Shown: positions 46,261-58,344, counted from the first letter of the stretch. The stretch is 64,000 bases of DNA from Datura wrightii (GCA_035772735.1 JASDFA010000018.1:145705501-145769500); one strand, 5' to 3'. The notes: a model not told the origin generated them from the sequence alone. Program-made: numbers and translations.

Positions 46261-47102
46261 TGTTGGATTATATGGGTCCACCATTGTTCTAGGGACCTGG
46301 TCCTTAGACTAGTTCAACAGAATTAGAACACGTAAAATAAGTACTGAAACAATAAAAGAGACACACAATATTTATGTGGAAACCTCCCTGGTCAAGGGAC
46401 TAAAACCATGACCTACCACGTAGGATTTCAACAAACTCTTCTCTAGATCTGAGCAACAGTGATTATAGACTCTAGTAATCCCATTGGATTAAACTCTCAA
46501 TCCAACACTCCTTGAAGCAACTCTACTACAAGGCTGCAACCAATACCTCCATTGCAATATCTGCCAACTAGCTCTAACTTGAAATCCATGGCTAACTCTA
46601 TCCCACTATCAACTAACTCTAGTTGATCACTTCTTTACTAAACTTGATGATTACAAGAGAAAAATTTACACAAGTTTCATGTTCTCTATGTTTACAACTC
46701 AATAAAAACTCTAACAATAGCCTAGTACAAGAGAGGAATAGAACACTGAGCTACAGAGCTTGTCACCACTTCTCTATCAATGAAAGGTAGTGCTCGTAAG
46801 AGTGTGTGTGTATTTTCTCAAATCTGAATACTTAGGGTTTTTGGTTGTCACACTTTGATAAGTAAATGACACCTTAAAAACCTAGGAGTATTTTCATTGG
46901 TCTAGTATAGTTGGCCTGTTGGCACAAAGCTACACTTCTACAGTTGTACTGCTACAGGTCTACCAACTTTTGCAGAGGCAGTACACTTGATAGTTGTATG
47001 TAGACTCCCGCCACTCAGCCGACCTGGTCCTTTCCGGGGGACTATAACGAGGGAGCGGGTCATTGCATGGATTTGTCCATCATCAAAACCAAGACTCTAA
47101 CA
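46261..47102 (-). repeat. 3' LTR of the SIRE-like element
   Basis: Plus-strand text TGTTGGATTATATGG to ACTCTAACA (842 bp). Contains the AAACCTCCCTGGTCAAGGGA region usual near copia LTR ends. Its partner is outside the window. Confidence 0.75.
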
Positions 47103-47589
47103 ATTTTTCCATTTTTGATGATGAAAAACATATCTACCACTCTTCTTCCCCCTGACAATGAGTTCTAAGAAACTTCTCCCTCTCAAGAGCCTTCCCCCTG
47201 TCACATATCTCAATTGTTCCCAAGAGCTTTCCCCTTTTTCATTCTCTCTCATACTGGTATTTTCCCCCTTTTGGCATCACAAAAAAGAATCAACAGTAAA
47301 TGTAAGCAAGGAAATTAACCAACATGGTAACTCATACTTGGGCAACACTAACATGAGTGAAGCATGTAAAAAGAACAAGAGAGGCAGACAATAGAAAGCA
47401 CGACAAAATGATTCTTCATTCATTAGACAAGCACAACACAAATCACACAGAATAGTAAAGTAAAAACAATCTGATTACTGCCACAAGGGTAAATAGGGAG
47501 ACAAAAATGAAGGAAAGGAACATATCAAAGAGAGCACACAAAAAATTAGAGAGACAAGGATAAAGGCCAGGGTTTCAGGGGCCAGAAAG
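47103..47589 (-). other. 3' spacer and degenerate polypurine tract
   Basis: The minus strand ends in ATCATCAAAAATGGAAAAAT before the LTR. Sireviruses usually have a G-rich run here, so the tract looks mutated. Confidence 0.6.
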
Positions 47590-49493
47590 CTTCTGATGAA
47601 ATGCGGCGATGCGATTGTTGAAGGTCTCATGTGCATGTATCAGCTTTCGATTCATCTCCTTAACTTCCGCTTTCAATTCCTCATTTTTCTATCGAAGAGT
47701 CGCTATCGGACCTGGTTCCTCTGTGGGATTAGCTTTGAATCACACAATTTCTGCCTCCTTTTGTGCCAACAGTCCGATCAATCTCTCAATTTCAGCATTA
47801 GACTTCTCCTGTGAGGCAATGAGATTAGAGAACAAAGACTGCCCTTTCACCTCAGCATTCCTAGACACACATTCACACTCCTCAAGTTTGGTGAGTGTGA
47901 ACATCTTCTTTTTCATCCCAGTAATGCCCTACCCACAAGGCACTTTAAAAAATTCAAACACTTTATTAAACAAAAACCCATATGCCAATCTATGTTTCCA
48001 ATCCTTTATGGTCATTACCTTATACATGTGTTCAATCATCAGGGAGAAGAGATTAATAGGCTGAAATGTACTCAAGGCTTCCATAATGAAGAGGTCAGAG
48101 ACGTCGGTTGTGGTATTATTTTTAGTCCTTGGAAGAAGGACCTTGTTCATAAACTCAAAGATAAGTTGATATTCTCCCTTCATCTGCCTCTTGAGCAGTC
48201 TCTCACTAGTGTAGTTTTCAAGTTTGCAGATTAGTTAAATGAACTTCTATTTGGCACATTCTTCTTCAATTGACCTGATCCCCTCTATAGGCACACCCAG
48301 AATGTTCCCAATGATCTGCTCATCCAGTGTAAAACTTATGCCATTGACCGTCGTGAAAAGCTTATTTCCATCTTCTGTAAAGATAAGTTCATGGTCGAAC
48401 CCACGAACCTCTTTCTCTTGTAGTTCTAGGATTGGGGGAACAAACAAGTGTCTCCATGATTGGAAGACTACCATTTTGACTAGCTCCGACATGTCCTCCA
48501 TGTCGACAATATTAGGATCAAACACTCTCCCATGCAACACTTTTTGAGACTTAAGAATTTGTTGTCTCTCTTCTTTAGAGAGACAGAGAGGACTCGGGCT
48601 GCTGATTAAACCTAGAAGGGATACTCGGCCCCTTAGGCTTGGAACTTCGACCTATCTGAGACTGTGTAGGCTTTCTTCCCTGAGAAAGAGCCTGATCATC
48701 TCCGTCTGCGTCTTCTTCCTCTTCTGCTTCAGTACTGACTTCCCACTGCTTTTTTTGCTTGGGTGCTGCAATGACCTTCCTTTTGGATGATCTTTTATTG
48801 TCCTACTACCAGTACTTGTGCCTTGCTTGTTCCCAGATACCTTGGATCTTCGCAACATCACTCCTACTACCACATCATCATCTATGGACTTCTCTCGTGC
48901 ATCATCTTTTTGATCTAGGATAACATTCGGGTGAACTTCCTCCTGCTCCTCCACCACTCTCCACTTCAACTTTCTCCATTTGGAGGTTCTGATTAGATTT
49001 TCCCTTAGGGCTTAATCCATCACTTTCCTAGCATATGCCCTAGTTTTGGGTAGACGAACTTGGTCCCTAGACTAGTTTGTCCTACTTCTTGAAGCAATCT
49101 TTCAAACTTTACATAACAAGGGTTGCTCATCCTCACTATCCTCAGAGGAGACATGTTTTTCAATAGTGTTCAATGCCCCTAGAATCCCATCCCATTTGGG
49201 TAATGAGGGTAGATTTGGGGAGGCCTGAGATGGTGAGAGGGCTTCAGTCATAGCATCAGTTGGAGTTGTCAGTGTTTGACCCTCCTCTGTCGTTACTATA
49301 GTGGATGCGAGAGAGGTGGGTAAGTAACCAGGTTCCTCAATATTCACTTCACAAGTAGAACTTCCAGATATGAGACCCCTGATGGGAGTTCTCTTTTAGG
49401 GATATTAATGGAGGCATAGTCTAGGGGAGGCAAAGATGCAAGAGAGATTAGGGAAATAGGATTTTCAAAAATTCTTTCACTTGAGGTATCCAT
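47590..49493 (-). pseudogene. Env-like ORF of the SIRE-like element, broken
   Basis: Starts at ATG 49491-49493 (MDTSSERIFENPISL), shifts frame near 49360 and goes on as NIEEPGYLPTSLASTIVTTE. A basic linker follows at 48652-48969 (KKSSGKSVLKQKRKK). A conserved block is at 48247-48540 (VFQSWRHLFVPPILELQEKE, NGISFTLDEQIIGNILGVP) and another at 47929-48183 (IEHMYKVMTIKDWKHRLAYG). The end (47600-47850) has coiled-coil-like text (LIGLLAQKEAEI, KNEELKAEVKEMNRK). Position and layout match the env-like gene of sireviruses; the role is unproven. At least four stops or shifts are present. The LDEQIIGNILGVP block resembles the 'plant transposon protein' domain of the Athila elements, which suggests a distant relation. 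Confidence 0.7.
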
Positions 49494-50240
49494 AGAAGCA
49501 AAAGGCTTGGAGACTGGGTAAGAGATAGAGTGTGAGAAGATTCTGAGGGTAATGGGATGTTCAAATCAGCAAGAGAAGGTTGGGGGGTATAAATAGGGGT
49601 TTCAGAGAAAGGGTTTTCGAAGGTGGTGACTCTATGATGGAAGATTTTAAGGGTGAAGAAGGAGTCGAGTTTTCTGAGGGTTTTGATGAAGATGAAGGTT
49701 GAGATATGACTTCCAGAAATGAGAAATAGCAGGTAGATATGGAAGATCAGTTATGGGAAGAAGAGAGTTGTTTGTTTTTTTTTTGAAAAACCCTTTTTGA
49801 CAAGAGAGGTATGAGTTTGAAATGGAGAATTAAGTTGACAGTTTGAGAGGGGGTTTTAAAAGGACTTAGGGACGTGTCGTATCAGAAGGGGTGATGATTG
49901 GGCTTAAAGACAGAGAAAATTAATGACATGGAAACGGTAGGAAAAGGCATGAAATGGGGCTAAGGCAGTCACAAACAATTCTTACAATACACATTCATTA
50001 GTGAAGAGTATAGTTCTAACCTGTAAGGAGGACTCGGTCCAACCTTTGAATTGGAATCATGAGTGCCATGCATCTATTTTTTCTGCACCCCTCGCTTTTC
50101 CACATCCACCATGCGTGTATACCTGTGAAGGTATGGAACTGAGTTAGACACACTGTCAAAGATCATACTAGGATACCTGTAGCCTGATCATAGATAAAAA
50201 GAGGAGAATTTCATAAGAGGGAGTGGAAAAAGGTAATTAA
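49494..50240 (-). other. Spacer between pol and the env-like ORF
   Basis: About 750 bp, purine/pyrimidine-skewed, no ORF conserved. Confidence 0.65.
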
Positions 50241-51951
50241 TCAAGTTATCTTGATCAGCCCCAAATTTAGACAATTCCTCTCAAACTGGTCCCTGTTCAA
50301 GGCCTTTATAAAGATTTCTGAAATCCGATCTTCTGTTTCACAAAACTCCATTAGGATATTTCCCTTCTCCACATTATCCCTCAAGAAGTGATGTCGGATA
50401 TCAATGTGCTTGGTCCACTTATACTGTACAGGATTGTTAGCCATGTTGAGAGCACTCGTGTTGTCACACAATAATGGCACACATTAAGGTAGAATTCCAA
50501 AATCTTCCAATTGTTGTCTTATCCACAATAATTGAGCATAACATGAGGAAGCATCTATATATTCAACCTTAGCTGTAGATAGGACCACTGAGTCTTGCTT
50601 CCTTGATCCCTAGGAGATTAGTGAGGATCCTAAGAAATTAGCTATCTCAGAGGTAGTTTTTCTATCAACCAGGTACCCCACATAGTTAGCATTAGAGTAG
50701 CCAACTAGATCGAAAGAGCTTCCAGAGGGGTAGAAAAGAACCAGACCGGTTGTCCCCTTGAAATATCTAAGAGTCCTTTTAGCAGCTTTGAGATGAGACT
50801 CCTCGGGCAAGATTGAAAGAAAGCACACATCCCCACAATGAACACTATATCAAGTCTGTTAGCTGTTAGGTACAATAGAGAACCAATGATTCCTCTGTAC
50901 ATGGTTTCATTTACTGGGGGGACCAGGTTCATCAGCATCTAGTTTTGAAGAGGTCCTAATAGGTGTATCAATTGTCTTTGCATTATCCATCTGAAATCTT
51001 GTGAGGAGCTCCTTGATGTATTTTTGCTGGCTGATAATGGTCCCATTTTCAACTTGTCTAACCTGTAAACCCAAGAAGAAATTTGGTTCTCCCATCATGC
51101 TCATTTCGAACTCATTCCCCACAAGCTAAGAAAAATCTTCACATAAAGAGTCAAGAGTTGCTCCAAAGATAATATCATCGACCTTGAATAATGAGAAAAA
51201 ATTTTCCTCTAGCTTTGAGGAAGAGAGTGTTATCAATTCTTCCTCTCTTGAAGCCATTGTCCAAGAGGAACTTGGATAATCTCTCATACCAAGCTCGAGG
51301 TGCTTGTTTTAGTCCATACAAAGCTTTGTCCAATTTGTACACATGATGAGGTTGGTCAATGTCCTCAAACCCAGAAGACTTTCATATAAACTTCTTCCTT
51401 CATATACCCATTTAGAAAAGCACTTTTGACATCCATTTGGAATAATTTGAACTCCATAAACGCTGAAAAAGAAATAAAAATTCTAGTTGCCTCCATTCTT
51501 GCTACAAGAGCAAAGGTTTCATCATAATCAATTCCTTCCTCCTGATTATATCCTTGAACAACCAATCTAGCCTTGTTTCTTGTGGTAACGCCGTGTTTAC
51601 CCAGTTTGTTCCTGAAAACCCACCTGGTCATCTAATTGTTCAATCTGAAGGTATTGGAACCAAATGTCATACTTTGTTTCTTTCAAACTGAAGAAATTCC
51701 TCCTATATTGCATTAACCCATTCAACATCTGCTAGAGCTTCCCTGATATTTTTGGGTTCAATCTGAGATATGAAAGCTGATGAGGCAAACATATTTCTGG
51801 ACTTCGATCTGGTCTGCATGCTTGAGTCCAAGGGTGATAGTAGGTTATCCAGGGGGTGCGAAGATCTGTGTTTCCAGTTAGATCTCTTCGCTGTAGATTC
51901 ACCATCAACTACACCTGGTCCCTCTTCTGGTCTGTTTTCTAAATTAATCAT
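50241..51951 (-). pseudogene. Copia reverse transcriptase and RNase H, broken
   Basis: Read down from 51951: IREALADVEWVNAI, then WVFRNKLGKHGVTTRNKARL and FQMDVKSAFLNGYMKEEVYM (RT fingers and first catalytic Asp). At 51169-51183 lies VDDII, the second catalytic region. MSMMGEPNFFLGLQVRQ, ISQQKYIKELL and SLLYLTANRLDIVF follow. RNase H is 50241-50480 (CDNTSALNMANNP, KWTKHIDIRHHFLRD). The residue before VDDII reads Lys instead of the usual Tyr. Stops and frameshifts split the frame into at least six pieces. Inactive. Confidence 0.9.
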
Positions 51952-52248
51952 CTCCTGCTGATCTACTGAGCTAATGTTTTCCTCTTCATTGTTTATGGAG
52001 ACATGATTTCCTTCCTGCCTCGATGCCTCTAATAAAGATTTTTCACTCTCTTCATCTATTTTGACTGATTCCTCAAGAGGTTCACTGTCTAGTGCATCTC
52101 TTTGAATTTTTCATAGTTCTTCAAGCTCTTCATCATTGATTGTGTTTGCATTGTTTAACATCCCGACTTCATCAAATATTACATGAACACTTCCCTTAAC
52201 ACATTGTGTTCTTTTGTTGTAAATCCTATAGGCCTTGTTATTTGATAA

Positions 52249-53369
52249 CTAACCTAAGAAAATTCCCTCATCATTTTTAGGGTCAAATTTTCCTAGATTC
52301 TCCTTGCCATTATTCAACAGAAAACATTTGCATCCAAAGACACAAAGGTAGTTCAACACTAGTTTCTTCTTATTTAGCAACTTATAGGGAGTCTTCCCAA
52401 GCAGGGACCGGATCAAGCATCTGTTTATAATATAAGAAGCAGTGTTAACTGCTTCTTCCCAAGATGTCTTAGCAACACCTCCATCTATCAATAGAGTTCT
52501 GGTGATATCCACAAGTGTTTGATTCTTTCTTTCTACAACTCCATTTTGCTGAGGAGTCCCGGGGATGAGGAGTTGTGAATGATTCCTTTAGCACCAGAAA
52601 AGGCATCGAACTTTACATTCTCGAACTCAGTCCCATGATTTGACTTGATTCCCATACAGCTTCACCTTTATTTGATTTTCAAATGACTCAAATACAGGAA
52701 AAGTCTCATCCTTCAAACAGAGAAACATTGTCCAAGTATATCTTGAAAAGTCATCAACAATAACAAGGATGATATTCTTTCCACCATAGCTTGCAATCTC
52801 GACTGGCCCGTAAAGATCCATGTGGAGCATCTCTAATGGCCTTGAGATGCTCAGTTCCTTTTTGTTCTTAAACGAGGATCTGGTTTGTTTCCCTTTAACA
52901 TAGGCTTTGCAAAGCTTATTTTGAGCAAATTTCACCTTAGGGAGACCAAGAACTAGTTCCTTCAACACCAACTCGTTGAGAAGAGATGTGTTTACATGTC
53001 CTAGTCTCCTGTGCCATAAAGCAGCTTTGTATTCAACCAGGTAAGGCCATCATCGATTACTAAGTCAAGATCAGCAACATATATACTCTTGCACCTATTT
53101 TCTGTCAAAATCACTTCTCCTGAATGAAGATTAGTCACCGTGCACAAAGCCGATAGGAATTTGACTTCATTTCCTTTTTCAAAGATTTGATACATACTTA
53201 GCAGGCTATACTTTAGCCCATTTACATAGAACACATTTTTATTGGCATGTTCAAGTGCTTTACCAATCTTCCCTATAGCAAGAACGTACCCCTTTTTTCT
53301 ATCACCAAAAGATACAGACCCCCCTTGAAAGGCCTTGAGTGAGAGGAAGTTCTCCATTCTTCCAGTCAT
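52249..53369 (-). pseudogene. Copia GAG-pre-integrase and integrase, broken
   Basis: 53001-53369 holds the region before integrase (SFGDRKKGYVLAIGKIGKA, NVFYVNGLKYSLLSMYQI). 52627-52971 has LVLGLPKVKF, the CKAYVKGKQ zinc part, LEMLHMDLYGPVEIASYGGK with the first catalytic Asp, and VIVDDFSRYTWTMFL. 52249-52512 has the end of the core (TSWEEAVNTASYIINRC, GKTPYKLLNKKK, FDPKNDEGIFLG). The part with the second Asp and the Glu (52513-52626) is disturbed by shifts. Inactive. Confidence 0.88.
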
Positions 53370-53609
53370 ATTTTTGAGCAGCCGCTATCCATAAACTATT
53401 TTTGACTGCTACTTCTCACCCCTTCCTACAAGAACAATTCATGAGTTAGACTTGGGAACCTATTTGAGTTTGAGTTCCCAAAAATGAGACAGAGGAAAAC
53501 TTATATTTCTTTTCGTCCATACAGGCAATTTAGTTTAAGACACCTGGGGACCGAGTACCCTATTGTTCATCCGAACTTCAGAAACATTCAGACCTCTTCT
53601 TATGGAATT

Positions 53610-54340
53610 TCATATAGAAAGGTAGTTATGCTGAAGATGACCATTTCTGCCGCAATGAGTGCACAACAAGTTGTTTGGATCAGACACATACTCGCTGTGA
53701 GGATTGTAAGATAGACATAACTTCTTATATCCAATTCCTTCACCAGTGTTGGATCTCTGATTGGTCAGGGTAGCTAGAACTTGAGAGGAAGCAATCCATT
53801 TGAGAGATTTCTCAAACTCAGCCTTGAGTTTGACTAGATCCCTCTCTAGCTCAGAGTTTCTTTCTAGACTAGCAGTGAGCTCCAACTGAGACCTTCTTAA
53901 TATATCTTTAAACTCATTTTGAGATTCTTCAGTTTCAACTCCAATGACATTTTAAGTGAGTGAGTTTTTTTCAGACAACAACTCTTGACATTTTTCATCT
54001 AGTTTGGCTATTTAGTGATCAACACAGTTTTATCTAACTCAAGGTCATCAAGATTCTTATTCAATGTTTCCTTTTCTTTAGACAAATCACAAAAGGAGTT
54101 AATTAACACACTTGTTATAGATCTCAATTTTTTCAAGTTATAGTCCTTAAGATTTTCTTAATGTCAAGAAAGGTTACCTCCTCTTCTTCATCTTTGTCAG
54201 ATTTGACCGTGAAAGCAAACATTGAGTTGAAAGGAGAATCATCATCTTCCACAGCCATCATTGAAGTGTCATCTGGTTCCTCACCATTTTTAGATTCACC
54301 AGATGAGTCTCCCCAAGCTGCGAGAGCCTGTTTGACCACT
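53610..54340 (-). pseudogene. Copia gag, 3' part
   Basis: 54133-54339 shows an acidic segment (MMAVEDDDSPFNSMFAF), followed by coiled-coil-like text (ELERDLVKLKAEFEKSL) and CTHCGRNGHLQHNY. This last is a zinc knuckle whose final Cys is Tyr. The N-terminal part of gag is missing because a Tekay LTR begins at 54344. Confidence 0.8.
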
Positions 54341-54343
54341 TTA

Positions 54344-55419
54344 TGACACGCCCCGCCTTGGGGGTATGACTGGCACCTGGTGCCCTATTAGGACCTAAAC
54401 TGCTAGACTATTGAGCCTAAGCACATCTGGTGCCTGGTTGGCTCTAACTCTGATTCACGGAAACAACGGGCTATATAACGGCTGTAAATACAGCCTCCGG
54501 CCGAATGGGCCTATAGCCACCTGTACTGTAACATCAGCTAACCAGAATCACATTTATATAGGGAAACTTATGCGGGCTAACAAGGCCACCATGTTGTCTA
54601 GTTAACTCTAAATCAATATAACAAATGCTGAACAACTACGTGACCGACAAGGTCACCACTACTAACTGGATAAGGCCTCACACGGCCAACATAAACAACT
54701 AAACATACGTACGGCCCCACACGACCGGCACAACTAACCATAAGGAAATATATACAGACTGCAAGCCTCTAGGAATACTGATAAGATGGTCGGGACAGGG
54801 CCCCGACCTACCCGTACTATACAACAAAAGAAAATGATATACACCTCTGAATATCAAACTCCGGATGATAGGAGCTGATGACTCTGCGCTAGCTAGGATC
54901 ACGAGGGATCGGCTCCTCGTCTACGAGTACCTGCAGGCAAGTAATGCAGCGCCCCAAACGGGCGTCAGTACCACTGGTACCGAGTATGCAAAGCAAACTG
55001 AACATAACTGAATATAAACAACAATGCTAGTAAATTCTGAATAGCAGAAAGTATCTAAAACTGTCTGAACTAGCAGGATCTGAAATAGGCTTACCTGTAC
55101 TGAAGGTAAGGTAGAATCATACCTGTCGTCATGGCAACTTGCTGTCTATCAACTAATAGATATCATGTATATACATATATATATAACACAAGAACCTAGA
55201 CCAGCCCCCATAAGCCGGAAGGTGCCAACCAACACACAATCTATATACCCCTACCCGAGTCAAAACCATCCAAAAATAAATCACTCCACTCGTCTACTAA
55301 CTACGAGCACCTCTACCGGCCCCCTGGGTCTCCAGCTCGGGCTATGCCTCTGATATAAAAAATTGTGTCTGAGCCCGAAGGACTCCTATACTGTAAACTA
55401 TAATCTGTATTATTCGGTC
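54344..55419 (-). repeat. Truncated Tekay-type LTR
   Basis: Starts TGACACGCCCCGCCTTGGGGG (related to TGTCACACCCC) and follows the Tekay LTR for about 1.08 kb, including GGGACAGGGCCCCGACC and the GAGCCCGAAGGACTCC hairpin. It then stops. No second LTR or internal part is seen. Confidence 0.8.
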
Positions 55420-55530
55420 TGTTTGTTATATGGGTATATAACTACACGCAAGGGCACGTGGTCGAACAAGTAGTAAAGTGGCTCAAGTAAGCCAAGTATC
55501 GATCGCACAGGGACTGGGATAAGGTAATAA
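55420..55530 (-). repeat. Start of an Athila-type LTR, interrupted
   Basis: CTACACGCAAGGGCACGTGGTCGAACAAGTAGTA matches the LTR of element D near 29992-30030. Cut after GGTAATAA by the Tekay element. Its remainder should lie right of the window. Confidence 0.7.
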
Positions 55531-55934
55531 TGTTATGCCCCGTAGAATTCCCGGCACCTAAACGACCTATTCGCACGTTGGTTAAGTATATTTGAAGGCC
55601 ATACGTGCTAGAGAAAGGCCGGGAAAAAGATAGGACGAGAAACCCGTCGAACCATCGCGGGAGGAGCCGAGGCAGAGCCCCTCTGCGATGGCAGCGTGTC
55701 ACGGAGGTGAGTAAGCCAAGTATCGATCGCACAGGGACTGGGATAAGGTAATAATGTTATGCCCCGTAGAATTCCCGGCACCTAAACGACCTATTCGCAC
55801 GTTGGTTAAGTATATTTGAAGGCCATACGTGCTAGAGAAAGGCCGGGAAAAAGATAGGACGAGAAACCCGTCGAACCATCGCGGGAGGAGCCGAGGCAGA
55901 GCCCCTCTGCGATGGCAGCGTGTCACGGAGGTGA
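55487..55934. repeat. Perfect 224-bp tandem duplication over an insertion junction
   Basis: Copy 1 is 55487-55710, copy 2 is 55711-55934. Each unit has 44 bp of Athila LTR and the first 180 bp of the Tekay LTR, so the duplication arose after or during the Tekay insertion. I saw no difference between the copies. Confidence 0.93.
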
Positions 55935-55960
55935 GGCCTCCGCGATGGCTCCGTGACACG
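55919..55960 (+). promoter_or_regulatory. 42-bp dyad module, plus-strand Tekay LTR
   Basis: Arms CGTGTCACGGAG (55919-55930) and CTCCGTGACACG (55949-55960), perfect, 18-bp spacer containing CTCCGCGATGG. The TATA at 55982 follows 21 bp later. Confidence 0.85.
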
Positions 55961-55981
55961 TTGCCCAGGTTCAGGCTCAAG

Positions 55982-55989
55982 TATATAAG
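55982..55989 (+). promoter_or_regulatory. LTR TATA box, element G
   Basis: TATATAAG followed by CCCCAC; typical plant LTR core promoter. Confidence 0.7.
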
Positions 55990-57133
55990 CCCCACTTCGG
56001 TTTAAATTCATTTTAATCAAAGGAAATTTCAGAAAACAGAGGTTACACGCAGAGAGAAAGGGGGGACGAAGGAAATTAAATAATTTTCGTCCGACTACGC
56101 TGCTAAACGTTACCCAAACTCAAATTAATCCCAGATACCGAAGTATTTAGCAGCAGAGAGCATTCTTGCGGAATTAGTTTCGTGAAATACGGCCGACGAA
56201 TCGGCGAGCCACCGGACTAAGGTGAGTAGAATTGCTCTAAATTAATGTCTATGTGTTCCCAGCTCAGAAGTGAATAGTTCTCCCTTCTGGACCGCTGAAA
56301 AATAGCGAGTTTTCGACCGTCTTTCGATAAGCCTAAGTTTAGGCTATAAACTATATCGAAAGTGACATTGCTCTTTACAATAAAGTTGTATTTAGTATTA
56401 ATTAACGTATTTATGAATGCAGTTGGGAGAAAATAGTTGAAGTACCGGCCGAGTCTCATCCGACGGATGAATAGTTCAAGAATAAGGTATGTAAAGCTCG
56501 TTCCCTCGGCAAGTTAAGTAATATTGATACAGTAGAGTAATTTACAGGCCAGTAGAATGTTCAGAAGTTAAGTATTGCGTTTATTGTTATGTTGATACGA
56601 TATTAGAAGCCTCAAGTTGTAACTTGCGTGAAGCTTACTAGTATGACATAGATTCTAACACAAGTGTTAGAAACTGCTCAGCATGTTCAGTATGTGATGT
56701 AATACGAAATGTTAAGATATTGTTGTATTCAGTTGAAACCCCGCAAAGCAATGCAGTATCCGTAAAGCACTTCAGAAACAGAATAGCAGGCTAAAATGAA
56801 GTTTAGAAAGCATGTTAGGAATAGGAAATCATGTTAATACAGAAACTCCGTAAACTACATAGTTTTCAGCAGAAACACTATCTTGTATAGCATTTGCCCC
56901 AGTACATCCCGGCAGGAGACTATATTCATATTTATATATATTTACCTGCCTCATCACGTATTAAATACGTACAGATTACTATCATTAGCTCAGCATGTAA
57001 TATATACGATACCTTACCCCTATTAGCCTCAGCATGTGAGATACACAGACAGTATTACTAGTTGAGACCGTTGTGTTGTTTGGGGTTGGATTACCTAGCA
57101 TCCATGACCGCCCAGGGTTAATAGCTGTATCGA

Positions 57134-57300
57134 CTCGTCCGCTAGAGGACGAGGATACGTCGATCTACGGAGTGGCATGCCGTCCCACAAGGGGACGAAG
57201 ATGGGATTCCAGATTTCCCCATATTGTGCCTTGGTCGACCCTTATACACCCCCGTCGAGCGGGTACGCCCGGGGTGTTGATTCAAGAGTCCTTCGGACTC
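57134..57300 (+). repeat. Hairpin cluster in Tekay LTR
   Basis: CTCGTCC/GGACGAG (57134-57153), ACACCCC/GGGGTGT (57246-57277) and GAGTCC-TTC-GGACTC (57286-57300). The same stems with other loops occur in elements B2 and D2. Confidence 0.75.
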
Positions 57301-58332
57301 AGGTACAGTTATAGTCAGGGGCTCAGCGAGCCCAAGTGCATACCCAGGGGACCGGCAGGATGCTTACAGCCATTATAGGAGATGGGATGACCGGGGTAGG
57401 GGTGTAGATTCTGTGCTGGTTGTACCTCCCGGCTTATGGGGGCCGGGTAAGGTTTGTGTGTGCCATGTTATGCTATTTCATGTTATGCCATGTTACGTTA
57501 GATACGAGTAGATCAACAGTAGAGGGATGTCTCCAGGTATGACTCCTATTTCCTTTCAGTATAAATGAGAAAAGGTATGACTTACAGTAGCAGGCAGTTA
57601 ATCTAATTCTTCCTACTTCAGTTCATCAGTTACATTGTTGTTTTTAGACTTTGCTTTCAGTTATTGCTTTACATACTCAGTACCAGCGGTACTGATGCCT
57701 GGTGGGGCGCTGCATTACTTGCCTGCAGGTACTCATAGATGAGCAGGCGATACTACGTGATTCTTGTCAGCGATCGAGTATTCACCTCCTGTCATCCGGA
57801 GACTGAATTTCAGAGGTGTATTTCAGTTCTTTTGTTGTATAGTACGGGTAGGTCGGGGCCCTGTCCCGATCATTTCTATTGCTATTCCTAGAGCTTGCAG
57901 TCTGTATATTTTCCTGTGGTCATTTGAGCCGGTCGTGTGGGGCCGTGCAGTACTTAGCTGTTAGTATTTTGCTTCTTTTATGTTGGCCGTGTGGGGCCAT
58001 AAGTTTGACAGTAGTGGCGACCTTGCTGGTCACGTAGCTTTCTAGTATTTCATTGCTGAGTTACAGATAACTAGATAGCATGGTGGCCTTGTCGGCCCGC
58101 ATAGGTTTCCCTGAATTGATATGTTTCTGGTCAACTGTTAGTACAGGTACAGGAGGCTATAAGCCAATGGGCCGGGGGCTGTGTTTACAGCCGTTATATA
58201 GCCATTTGTTTCCAGAAATATGAGTTAGAGCCAGCCAGGCACCAGATGTGCCCAGGCTTAGCAGTCTAGCAGTTCAGGCCCAGTAGGGCACCAGGTGCCA
58301 GTCATACCCCTTAAGGCGGGGTGTGACAAACT

Positions 58333-58344
58333 TGGTATCAGAGC
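58333..58344 (+). other. Primer-binding site, tRNA-iMet type
   Basis: TGGTATCAGAGC, 4 bp after the 5' LTR. Confidence 0.93.

Larger units (their letters stand above)
46261..54340 (-). mobile_element. SIRE-like Ty1/copia element, decayed and 5'-truncated (element F)
   Basis: Minus-strand order: gag, integrase, RT, RNase H, spacer, env-like ORF, 3' LTR. Integrase before RT marks Ty1/copia. An extra ORF between pol and the 3' LTR and an LTR beginning TGTTAGAGTC fit the SIRE/Sirevirus lineage. All ORFs are cut by stops and frameshifts. Gag is interrupted at 54340 by a Tekay LTR fragment; the 5' LTR and PBS are not in the window. Confidence 0.85.
55755..58328 (+). repeat. 5' LTR of element G
   Basis: Runs TGTTATGCCCCG to GTGTGACA, 2574 bp. 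Same subfamily as the LTRs of element B2. Contains the dyad, TATA (55982-55989) and hairpins at 57134-57153, 57246-57277 and 57286-57300. Confidence 0.95.
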
